Shown in pieces: positions 25,093-35,563 of a DNA stretch of 64,000 bases. Location of the stretch: positions 62,001-126,000 of the forward strand of contig JAKEKT010000087.1 of assembly GCA_021495925.1 (NCBI GenBank), given 5' to 3'. The position numbers and the translations under genes are program-made. Positions within the stretch are counted from its first letter, which is position 1, and each line of letters opens with the position of its first letter. Source of the stretch: Diplodia intermedia (Eukaryota > Ascomycota > Dothideomycetes > Botryosphaeriales > Botryosphaeriaceae). A model generated the notes under the pieces. It searched no databases, was not told the DNA's origin, and saw nothing but the letters and a program-made list of their open reading frames with translations.

Positions 25093-28000
25093 TTATCTCT
25101 CATGCGCCATAGCGAACTTCCTCTTCCTCGATTTCTGGAACTCTTCAATTTTTGGAAGTGATCTCCGTAACTCTTTCACTCGTTGAAAGCCAGACGGCGA
25201 GCAATGTTGCCGGGCTATCTTGAACAGATATTCCCTGTTTCTACGTGTGAAACCATCCAGGTTCGCTCCTCTATCGACTAGTAGCCCAGCAATACATTCC
25301 TTCCTCTTTTCAAGTGCGCAATCCAATGCAGTCTCGCCTGTGTCGTCTTGAGCATCGATAGGGGCGCCGTGGTCGAGAAGCATCCGAACAATTTCCTCGT
25401 CCTTAGGGTCACTATACCCACTGCTGTTTATTGTATCTTTCAGAAGGGGTTTTCCCTCAGCACACACATCAGCTCCGTTGTCAAGAAGTATCTGAATAAT
25501 TCCCAGTTCGAGTGCCACACAAGCTGTACGCAAAGCAGTCCCGTCAATCCCGTGTCGGGAAATGCCGCTTGGGGCATTGACGTCTGCGCCACGACTGAGT
25601 AGCATTTGAACAATACTGCAGCTGCCATCCCAAGCGGCAGCTTGCAAAGCGGTTCCAAATCGGCGGTGTTTGGAATTGACATCGGCTCCCTTATCGAGCA
25701 GCATCCGTGCTATAGCCTGACGGCTCTCCTCCGTTCCATAGAAGCTGTCGCAATTAATATACAGGGCATCTAGACCACCAGTGCGCCCTGGATCATTTGG
25801 ATCAGCCCCATATTCAAGCAGCATCCGGACGATGCTCTCATCGTTCATATGGCATGCTGCCTGTAAGGCGGTTCCAGGCTCGCCAGGGGGTATTCTGCCA
25901 ATGCTGTGGCCAGATTGCGGTAGCCATTGCGAGTCGAGAAGGGTTCTTTTGTAAAATGAGCCGCCAGATTCTACAGCCATCAAGAATCCTTCGAAACCCG
26001 CGCTCTCATTTGCATCGACGCCTTCGCGCAACAAGCGCTCGACTGTCTTCTCAAGTCCCAGGTAGGAAGCAACATACAGGGGAGGACCTGCATAAAGGCA
26101 CCCTCTATTGTAACCAGATAATACGGATGATTTCTTTTGTAGTTCTGATGCATTATAGATCAGAAACTTCAAGATCAAATCAAAGGCTGTTTCTTCAACT
26201 TGTTTAGCAATAGTGGTCCATTTTTCAATACACATATTCGTGAAAAATGAAAGATGGTCGAGTATTGTGGTGTTGAAGGATACCGTCCCAAGGTATGCAA
26301 GGGAAACTGCAACGACGTTCATCTTGGACGAGCTCGCGTCGAGAATCGGTGTTGGCTTTGATGAGATAAGGTAATCCCGGACGGACGAATGCGAGATTTG
26401 GAGGAAGGGTTCAATTTCAGCCTCAAACTTCAACGTGTCATACCTTAGATACACTTTGACCAGACTAGGCAGCAAACTCGACAAGGGTTCCAAATCCGTC
26501 GTTCTTGTGCCGTGATCAATCTGTCAACCAGGAGGAGCTTGAAGGTTAACGCCCGTTACATCAAGAGCTCCCTCTACCGACAAGTCATCGTCATAGACCA
26601 GCAAGAATTCCAGAATTCGAAGGGCATCGTTTTTGTGCTCGACAGGTACGCCATTCAGGCTCCTGTCATATGTCTCATGAAGCCCTTTCGGTAACGTAGC
26701 AAGTGCATGTTCGATCGCTGAAACAGAGGCAAGTTTCTCAATGGCGTCGAGTTGTAGGGACACCCAGCGGAACCTGTAAAGATTGGGTGGTTAGTCCGGG
26801 CAAATCAGCGAAGAGATTCAAGACTCCTTACATGGTGCCCGCTTCAGCGGTAAGCTTCTCCTCTATGACCTCCAGGATGGGTTTGTTCCCTGATTGTGTT
26901 CTGTCACTTCGCCATCTATCGAACGTTCGATCCCCAGTAAGGCGCGTTTGGATGTATCTGACAATGTCTGCTTTGACTCCGGCTGTGGCTTGGTCCAGGG
27001 GCAGTTCTTCCAGTGACAAGTTCGATGAGTCGAGCCACTTTGTGATGTCTTGCTGATCGCTCCGGCTCGTCATGATGATACAGAATTTGTTGTTTTCAGT
27101 CTGCGCATGCACGGTTCGTCCATGCAACCACCTCAGCAGCTCTTCCTTTCATTTCTCTCCGCATTCTTCAAGTGCATCGAGAACGATCTGGACTTGATTT
27201 GTCTGCTGCACCATCTGACCGAACGTGTCCTCCAAACTTTCCGCTGATGTACGTGAGTTCTACTTGGAAGAATACAGCCGGCGTAGCGGACCCTTTGGTT
27301 CTTGCGGCAAAGAGTAGAGGTGGCAGACGAGGGAAGAAAGAGCGTCGACAAATGTGTATTCCTTGCGGAAATCGATGAAGAAGTAAGGACAGCTCTCTTC
27401 ACCAAGCTTGTGGATGATTGTAGAAGAAAGCACCGTCTTGCCACATGCAGAAAGTCCATACAACCACAAGTGGTTGGGATTACGTGACAGCCAGCCAATG
27501 TAGGCTTCATGCTCGAAAATCCAAGTGTTCGTCTCGTCGTGGTGTTTGCGCGCTTCTTTGGCCTGGCTGAGGTAAATCGTTCGGTGCGATAGTCTCAACC
27601 AGTGCTCGATTTTCTTGTCCAGTTCTCCCTCGGACATAAGGTGAATTCCAGCTTTGACGTCCTGCACATCTTCAATAAGTCAGAGAAGCTCATTTGAGAG
27701 AACGAAGATTCGTTATGAGAGGAAACAATGGCTAACCCTGGCGAACCTCCCGAGTGACTCCGATGACCCCGCTGGCCTCTTTTGATGAGTTGTACTTGAA
27801 CGGGTTTGAGTACCTCAAGCAGCTTCTTCGCATATGCAGCGGCGGCCAAAGCAGCATAGTCCTGCCACTTATCATTTCTATGAGAATCCGCATAGTCGCT
27901 GATGCCTCTGATGACCAAGCAAGGGAAATTGTCCATGATGCCAGCTGCTACCATCTCGAAGCAAAGACACTCGCCGCCAGAGGTGTTCTGCTTTAGCCAG

Positions 28001-29034
28001 CTTGTCAACTCATCTCTCGTTCTGGCATTTTTTATAACCTTGTTACCAGACGCGATCAGACCATAATGGATCCGCGGGACCGCCGGCTCCTCACGCCTCT
28101 CTCGCTTGACAATCGCGAAGTCGCGCAAGAACCGGAACGGGAGGAAGCCAAAGATCCACCACGAAGGGCCCGAACCACTGTACCAAGCCTTGAACAACGT
28201 ATCCTCCTCCACCCCCTGATAAGCGTAGGTGCCGACACGGAACTTCGTCCTGATCCGCGCCGCCGCCTGCCTGATCGCCCCGGCCAAGGCCGCCATCTCC
28301 GTTTCGGCTTTGAAGTAAGAAACCGCGCTCAGCAGCGCCTGCGGCGGCCCGTTCAAGCTGCCGCACCGGCGCGTCGTGCCGCCGGTCTCCTCCTTGCCGA
28401 GGTCGTACTGGACGACGCCGGCGGTCGTCCCCGCGCCCGAGGGCGCGCTCACGACGACGTCGCCGAGCCGGACGTCGGTGTGTTTCCCGCCGACCCACGG
28501 CACGCCGCCGCCGATGCCGACCATGAGGCCGAAGCGGATGGACGGCACGGCGCTGACCATCTGCGTCGCCACGTGCGAGGCGACGCTCGTCCCGACTCGG
28601 CCCAGCGGGAACGTCACCACGACGACGTTGTGCTTGGCCACGCGGCCCCACACGTAGTGGTTGATGTCGTCGGGCCGCGCGCTGAAGTCGGACGGCTCGG
28701 CGTGCCGCTCGTCGAGGGTGGCGATGGCCGCGCGGAACTCCCGGTCCAGTGCGGTGACCAGCCCGATTGTGTAGTCGTCTCTTTGGAACGTTTTCCGTGT
28801 CTCTGGTTCGACGGGTGCGGAGTCTGGTGGGTCGGGCTTTTTGTCGTCGAAGATTCGGACTATCGCTCCGGCATCCGCGTCCTCGTCTGCTCCCAAGGCT
28901 GAAGGCTCATGGGTCCCGTTGCGATCGTGGCCGGAATGAGGTAAGAAGGGACGGATGAAGTGGATACCGAGAGCGAGCAGCCCGATGAGGGCCAAGGTCT
29001 GCTGTAGATACCCTCCAAGTTCTGCAAAGCCCAT
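25093..29034 (-). pseudogene. PNP-NACHT-ankyrin NOD-like receptor (STAND NTPase), interrupted by three in-frame stop codons
   Basis: NLR-type signalling ATPase: ligand sensing by repeats, nucleotide-dependent assembly, and output through the N-terminal domain. Exons are 29034-27796, 27661-26832 and 26773-25093, with introns of 134 nt (GTACAA donor) and 58 nt (GTAAGG donor, TTTACAG acceptor). Read through the stops this gives about 1249 codons. Residues 13-30 are a hydrophobic helix. About 88-400 is a nucleoside-phosphorylase-like (PNP/UDP) domain (YTIGLVTALDREF, GLMVGIGGGVP, GLIASGNKVIK, CFEMVAAGIM). The NACHT P-loop is GLSACGKT (482-489) and the Walker B region is IVLDALEEC. Residues about 920-1200 hold ankyrin repeats (ALQAACHMNDESIVRMLLEYGAD). 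Stops are TAG at 27262-27260, TGA at 27151-27149 and TGA at 26526-26524. The frame is otherwise unbroken on both sides of each, and no plausible intron removes them. The head-to-head neighbour is a HET gene. Confidence 0.85.
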
Positions 29035-29722
29035 TATAACGAGGACGAGTCTGGGTGTGCTGGAAGGCCCGTACGGCTCCTGTGGCGTATGGGGAAACTG
29101 AGCGTAGGCAGTATTGACGCGCGAGCCAGATACCAGACAGACAAGATGAGCAGATGGCGTTCAATTGGCAAATGGGAATGGTGTGAGAAGAGATGAAAAC
29201 AACGGGACGGCAGGCTGAGATCTGGAGAAGCGGGAGGTTCGAGGTCAACAGCACATTTCGGCCCCCACTTCCATGATTCAAAGCCCCACGTCACACGCCA
29301 AGGGTAAACTTGTACGTTTGCGAAACTGGGCACGTGAACGGGCAAAACCATCCTGCAGCGAAAGGCTAGTGTGAAAATTGTGGCGATGGCATTTGAGCTT
29401 GCTTGGCAGATATATCGATAGGTCAGAACCGGGGGTTTACGCTCCTCTTGGCGATACGGCAATAAGAAAGCAACTTTGCTCTGGCGATCGGCACCTGTAC
29501 ATACATAAATTTGCGCTCAGGCCCCACTCTTATCAGCCGCAGTCCACGTGTAAGCCTCATTCCTGGAAAGGATTCCAGCGAACACATATCAAACCCTCCC
29601 CCACATTACTACTACCATTTTCAGCCGTTATTGTAACTGATCATCTGCTTTGCGGACCTCTCCGACCGACAGACCGAACCGCTAACCCCCTCTTTCCAGC
29701 AAAATAGCATGCACACACACAA
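29035..29722. promoter_or_regulatory. Shared divergent upstream region of the NLR-like and HET genes
   Basis: The two start codons face away from each other across 688 nt. No open frame of note lies inside. TATATCGATA at 29410-29419 is a possible TATA-like element. Co-regulation is inferred from the arrangement only. Confidence 0.45.
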
Positions 29723-31954
29723 ATGGCATTGGAAGCTCTTTTACTCTTCAGAGAAGATACGGCAGTGCCATATCCTTCAACTGGCTCTCGAATTTCCCTC
29801 CTTCTCCGAGCGCTTTTGCACGATCGTCAGCTCTCCCAATTGGAACGCAGCCGCTCAGTCTCCGATTATGGGGATTTTGAATATGTTGGAAAGGAGCTTA
29901 GCGTTGATCCGCCAACATCGTTTTGCAAGCCCTGCAGAGACTTCTTGTCCAGAGACTTGAAGAGCATGCTGACAGGATTCCACGATGACATACCAGGAGA
30001 GCTTGTCTTGGTTCCGCACCACACGGACTTAGTTGAGTTTTTGGATTGCTGCCACAGCTCCAGGGGTAGCTGCCATCTTTGCCAGCTTTTCTGGCAATCT
30101 CTCCGGGCGGAGATGTTGGAGTACAGAAAGGGCAACGGGACTTGGTCGTGCGAGTTGCAGAAACAAGAGCTGCGGATCGGTCCAAGTCCAATCGGTTCAA
30201 GAGACGGGGAATCCTTTTCCCTTTTCCTACCTGCCAGCTGTCTAGCACCCACGCTAGATATCGAGAGTCAGTATGGTTCCATTATCATTGATATCACACA
30301 TTGATTGACAACGTCAAAAGGTCCCCATCGAGCCAGGGCCGAGACATTCGGAAAGAGGACCGACTCGGCCGAGACCTTTTCACAGATCGGGCGTTGGCTG
30401 GAGTGTTGCACTCAACAGCACACCAAGTGTCGAGTCCACCCGTCCCCTCACGAGTTTCCAACGCGACTGATAAAGATCGAGGGACGGCGTTTTCGCTTGA
30501 CGACATTTCCCCAAGGCCCTCCGATCGCGTCGACGGAAGACTGTCGGTATACAGCTCTCAGCTACCGATGGGGCCCTGCGGACTCGTTGAAGCTACGGGA
30601 AGGCACCGCGCCTGGAATGTTCAAAGGCCTTCCCATCGAGGAACTCCCGCAAACACTCCGAGACGCCTGCACCATCACCTCTCGCCTGGGGCTGCAATAC
30701 ATCTGGATCGACCGGTTGTGCATCTTCCAGGACTCTGACGATGATTGGGCCAACGAAGCATCCAAGATGGCATGGGTGTATCGAAATGCGTATCTGGTCA
30801 TCTCGGCGGCGGGTTCGGCAAACGAGCAGGACGGATGCTTTTGGACCCGGAACCATCACCGGATCTCGCCGCTGGAGCTCAAACGCAGTCCGTTCCCCGG
30901 GAGCAACGTCGCCATAAGCGGCAAATCCATCGGAGACGCTCACACGACGGGAAGGTTGGGCTGTTTGGCGGACCGCGCGTGGGTCTATCAGGAACGGAAC
31001 CTTCCGCGGCGGATACTGCATTTTGGGCGGGAACAGGTGTATTGGGAGTGCATGACGGGCGAAGCGGACGAGGGCGCGCCTTCGCTCAGAGAGATCCCGT
31101 GGCAGGACGCAAGGCCGCTCACGAAGCCGGTGAGGGAGGCTTCGGAAGGCGGCAATATGGTCACGAACCACCCCGTGGCGATATGGGAGAAGATTGTCTC
31201 TCAGTACTCCGCACGACGCCTTACGTTCGAAAGCGACAAACTCCCTGCCCTGTCTGGGCTGGCGCGAGAGATGCAAAGCTCGCCGGAAAACCACTATCTC
31301 GCTGGCCTTTGGAGCCAGTCGCTCCTGTTCGGGCTTTGCTGGCAATTGGCACCGGTCACCCGATATCTCAGCAGACGTCCAGAGACGTACCAAGCTCCGT
31401 CGTGGTCTTGGGCAAGCGTTATTGCGAGAGTCGAGCATCCGCTGTCTGCCAGTTATTATCTGCCCATAACAAAGCACTTCGCAGCCGTTGAAGATGCCCA
31501 AGTGGAGCTGGCCAGTAGCAACCCATTTGGGCAAGTGCGCAGCGGATGGGTTGCGCTGTCTGGCCACGTTCGACAAGTTCGGCTCGAATTTCCTCGCTTT
31601 GGCCTCCCTCGGATGTTGACGACTGACGGAAACAACATTGTGGGGACATCCGGGTCCTCTGCAAGCCTCGATGTCCCTCGCGAACGGCTGGCCGATGGGG
31701 TTGCCATGTACTGTCTTCCACTCCTCCATTCGAATATTGGTAACTGCGTCTACGGCCTCCTCTGTGTTTCGGATGGCGTTGACAAAGCTAATGGTACCGG
31801 CCTCCAGGCGGCCGGGATCTCTTTCAGTCAAGACAATGTATACCGGAGAATTGGGCTTGCAACAATGAGCGGTCAGCCGAGTTATACAGAGAATGTGAGA
31901 GATACAATTGCTTGGTTCTTGGAGGCTCCACGGCAGACTGTGTTTATAGTCTGA
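29723..31954 (+). CDS. HET-domain (heterokaryon incompatibility) protein, possibly interrupted
   Basis: HET domains trigger incompatibility and cell death when non-self is detected in ascomycetes. The N-terminus carries two CxxC pairs (FCKPC, SCHLC) like the region ahead of many HET domains. The HET motifs are YTALSYRWG, YIWIDRLCIFQDSDDDW and RAWVYQE. APSWSWASV follows in the C-terminal part, and the protein ends QTVFIV. A TGA at 30302-30304 is in frame between the N-terminal part and the HET motifs. Either a 66-nt intron (30271-30336, GTATGG donor, CCAG acceptor) removes it, giving 721 residues, or it is a true nonsense codon. The intron would also remove YGSIIIDIT, which resembles sequence kept in other HET proteins, so the nonsense reading is open. 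The ATG at 29723 is the first in frame after the promoter region. Its neighbour is a divergent NLR-like pseudogene. Confidence 0.85.
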
Positions 31955-33566
31955 AAGAAGGAGAGAGATAGAAAATGTGCATTTCCCTACGAACAGCTCT
32001 TCATCTGAGGAACCTTCCTAGTGTGTGCGAGGAATCGACGCGATAGTAGGCTCCGTAATCATCGGCCTACTGCAAAAACACGGCGAGATCAAGCGTCCAA
32101 AATCCTCGTCAGGCGTGAGATCAGAAAGCTGCTACGAACGGCAGCTGCAGCCAAGCAAAACAACGAGCCCGCGTGACCCACGCTTTGAGCAGGCAATGGA
32201 TCCGATCTGGTAAACGTGGTTACTGAATGGATACGCCAACCTTGTTTGTCTTGGAACAGCGCGCAGGGTGGCCGTCATGTGAAGAGGAGGAAGTGAACGC
32301 CCGTGTGACCCCTCCCGAGCGGAGGCCGCAGACCTGTTATAAAAAATTGTTCGAAGGGAATTTCTACCCAACATTGCCGCGCCAACTTCTGGTTACAAAG
32401 GAAACAAGGACTTTCACTTTTCTCTGCCATCGTTTTGAACTGGTCGTTCCGTTTGGTGGGATAGCTCATTTCCGCACGCCACAAGCAACCACTGTGAGGC
32501 AATGAGCGTTAAAACCCATTGATGATGATCTACAGCATATACGCATGATGCAGCATCATCAACAAATGGTCTCGATACTGCCTCTTGCCACAGTCCTTGA
32601 TGCCGCTGTAGAGAAGAGACACGGCAGCCACCAAGGCAAACAAGAGTCGAAGTATCAAAGTGGCCTTTTCCACACCAGGGAAGGACGAGTGAGCTTTCCG
32701 ATCGAGACACGTTGTACTTCCAGTTTTCTGCAAGACACAGCCGCGGTATGTACATACAACGAGGAAGAAGAACTCCAAAGCCCCAACCAAGCCCGTCTTT
32801 AAATCCCCCAAGCCTCGCCGCAGCCCCACCTGCCCGCCCAGCAAAAGACAACAGATCACGCACACAACGTTGCATGCGGCCGTATGGCCGTGTGACCCCG
32901 CCTTCGTGGGGGGAAGCCGCTGCCTCTCGCCGCACAGCCTCTACAAAAGACAGTCGACCCGAGAGCCTCGAGGAAGTCCATCACATTTGCAACGTCTTGT
33001 CTGTGCCACAAACGTATCACAGTCCTAAGCATCTTGAACTGCGGGTCTCTTCAAGCGCAAGCAGTACCGTCGACTCTTTCCTTCGCGGAACCCATCTCAC
33101 AATTGAGACCTCGCCTGAGGCATCAGTCGCGTCCCTGCTCATGGAATGGAGCTTGCCACCAGAATTATGTAATGCTGCCCAGCAGCACTCCGGCGAGATG
33201 CCGGCGTGCACCATCAAACGTTGGCGATGAGAAAGGGGGGGAGGTGGTGTTACGGGCGCTGCCGGAAACGGCCGTGGGTACGCGGGCAGGAGGGAGGCAC
33301 ACACAGTCATATCTTCGTTAATGAGGGGAAGTGATCCAACATTAGATGCGGCTGTCATCGACACGACAGAGGCTTGGTTGTGGTCCAGAAGATCCAGATT
33401 CCATCCTTCTTATACATACACAGAAAGACCGTCAGCATACCTACAAGACCTCGTGACACAGCCGGCCACATCCGACAGCCCTCCCGTCCATCTCCATCAA
33501 CCTCGGACCGCCCCAAAAAACGAGCCACAGTCCAACCACCCTCCCCCCACACCTCCACCACCCTCC
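31955..33566. other. Intergenic region between the HET gene and NDUFAF7
   Basis: About 1.6 kb with no supportable gene. It contains the 3' flanks of two convergent genes. The end at 33480-33566 is C-rich and continues the G-rich coding strand of the NDUFAF7 3' end. Confidence 0.55.
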
Positions 33567-35398
33567 TCAAACCCCCACATCCCCACCAAACCCGACAGGC
33601 CTCCTCCCCGGCTTCTCCGGAAAATGCGGCACAATAGCCAACGCCTTATACAGCCTCCCCATCCCACCCGGTCCCCTATCAACCAACCTCCCCGCCGCCT
33701 TCTCGACCCTCTCCTTAAACCCCTCCTCCCCATCCCCCGCCTTCCCCGCCTTCCTCACCAACACCCCCGCCCTCTCCCTCAACCCCATCTGCTCCAAAAA
33801 CGCCGCCTGCTCAACGGGCCCATGCACCTCGACCCCCGGACTCGCCGCGATCGCCGCCTGCGCCAGCGCCGTGAAGTCTACATCAGCACTGACATCGACC
33901 ATGCCGGGCAGGGCGAACGGCGAGACGGGTTGGTGCTTCCTGATGCCGCGCAGCGAGTTCGTCGGGACCGTGTCCAGCGGCCCGTAGTCGAGGACGAGGG
34001 CGGCGCCGGTGGGCGAGGGTTTCGTGCTTTGCTCTTCGCCCTCCCCCTCCCCGTCCGCATCGGCAACGGAACCGAACGCTTTTTTCTGCGGAGAGGCGGA
34101 GGCGGTGGCGAGTGGCGCGCCGCCGATGCGCACGGCGAAGTCGGCGGCGTAGCTGAGGGACTCCGGGGAGATCTCGATGACGGAGCCGGGGGCGCGCAGG
34201 AGCGCGGCGTAGCGCGATGACGTGTGCGGCAGGTACATGCTGTGCGGCGTCGGGGCCTTGCTGCGGGCGAGCTGGAAGTCCGGGACGGGCGTGGCGGCGC
34301 GCAGGGACGAAGGCGTGTTGAGCGAGGCGTGGGTCGAGTGCGGCGGCACGGGGGAGACGAGGAGCTCGTGCCATTGGTTGGTTTTGGGCGACGGGTTCTT
34401 CTGGGCGGCTTTTTGGGCGGCGGCGACGGCGGCGGCGATGGAGGCGGGGTTGGTGAGGTCGGCGGCCGCGGCTGGTTCGGGGGTGGATGGGGAGGTCGCG
34501 GGGGGTGGTGGGGCGACGCTTTCGAAGATGTGGATGGGCAGGGCGTCGAAGAATTCGTGGGCGACGATGAAGGGGGTTTTGGTGACGTCTGGGCGGGGTG
34601 GTGAGTATGCTTTTTGTGGTGTGGCGGGTGCAAAGGTGGACGTACCCTTGGGGACGAGACGGATGTCCTCGGACCAGATTATTTTGAGGTTGGAGTACTT
34701 GCTGGTGCTTTCGTGGCCGATGTCGGTTTCCTTCAGCGGAGAATCGGCGCAGAGCAGCTTGTGCTGGGCAGCGCGCAGGGTCGGGCTGGCTTCGATGAGG
34801 TAGACGGTCTCGATTGCGGAAGACATTGACTTGAAGTTCCGGATGGCCTGTACATTGTGAGCTTCGGCGGTCCCCATGTGTGGGTCAATTGAGCAGTACC
34901 CGCAGCATGTCGTCCATCAAGGTGCCTCTCCCCGGGCCAACCTCAATCAGCTGCACGCCCGAGCTCTTCCTGCCCTGGAGCATCCATTCGGCGACAAACC
35001 ACAACCCGACAAGCTCTCCAAATATCTGCGAGATCTCGGGCGAGGTGATGAAGTCGCCCTTCTGGCCGAATTGGTCGCCGCCGTCGGGTCGCGACGTGTA
35101 GTAGCCGCTGTCGGGCGCGGTGAGGACTTGTCGCATGTACGCTGCCACGGGGACTGGGCCGGTCGTCTGTCGGCCGTCAGCTCTCTCGCATGATACCGCA
35201 GGGCGGGAATTGAGGCACAGCGCTTACTGTAATAGCTTCGGTCAAGGTCTTCGCCAGCGGCGTCGACCACTGGCGGCCCTCATTCGGCGAGCTGGTAGAC
35301 GACCATCTTGCGCGGAGACAAGTCGTTCGCGGCGCGCGCAGCTGGCGTGATACAGTGCGACTCAGGAGGCTGGACGGTAGTCTTGTGGGTATGCGCAT
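33567..35398 (-). CDS. NDUFAF7: NDUFAF7/MidA-type protein arginine methyltransferase, mitochondrial complex I assembly
   Basis: In other eukaryotes this enzyme dimethylates an arginine of the 49-kDa (NDUFS2) subunit early in complex I assembly in the matrix. Exons 35398-35228, 35166-34900, 34847-34646 and 34588-33567 give 553 residues. The introns are 61, 52 and 57 nt with GTAAGC, GTACTG and GTACGT donors. The third intron is open in frame and could be missed; removing it gives LVPKDVTKTPFIVAHEFFDALPIH, which fits the family. Residues 1-45 are Arg/Ser-rich, like a mitochondrial presequence. The SAM-binding loop is LIEVGPGRGTLMDDML (130-145). Other family blocks are GDFITSPEISQIFGELVG and YLIEASPTLRAAQ. 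A long Ala/Pro-rich insert follows the FFDALPIH block. The ATG sits in CGCCACCATG. A kinase gene starts head-to-head only 165 nt away. Confidence 0.92.
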
Positions 35399-35563
35399 GG
35401 TGGCGGGGAAGCGGAGCGCATGGCGACGGAGACGGCGGATGGTGGGTTGGAGCTTGGGAAATTTCCGGCGGCGCGGGACGAGCTCCTCCGCACCACCTCC
35501 GCCGACATCATCATCGCCAACACACCCCCGCACACGCTCGTTCCCACCACCGCTCAATCCGCC
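35399..35563. promoter_or_regulatory. Compact bidirectional promoter between NDUFAF7 and the CDK11-like kinase
   Basis: Only 165 nt separate the two start codons, and no TATA box is visible. An in-frame ATG of the kinase at 35420 lies 21 nt from the NDUFAF7 start. The start at 35564 leaves more room and fits the family N-terminus better. Confidence 0.55.

Noticed and set aside
27200..27310. A short intron removing the first NLR stop codon (TAG at 27262-27260)
   Set aside because: The only GT-AG option that keeps the frame is about 32 nt, too short for a fungal intron, and it would delete conserved sequence.
25093..30304. Programmed stop-codon readthrough in the NLR and HET genes
   Set aside because: The bases after the stops (TGA AAG, TGA CAG, TAG AAC, TGA TTG) do not match the known efficient TGA-CTA context; four independent readthrough sites are unlikely.
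30593..31831. Minus-strand open frame of 412 codons
   Set aside because: Antisense shadow of the HET gene, without a domain of its own.
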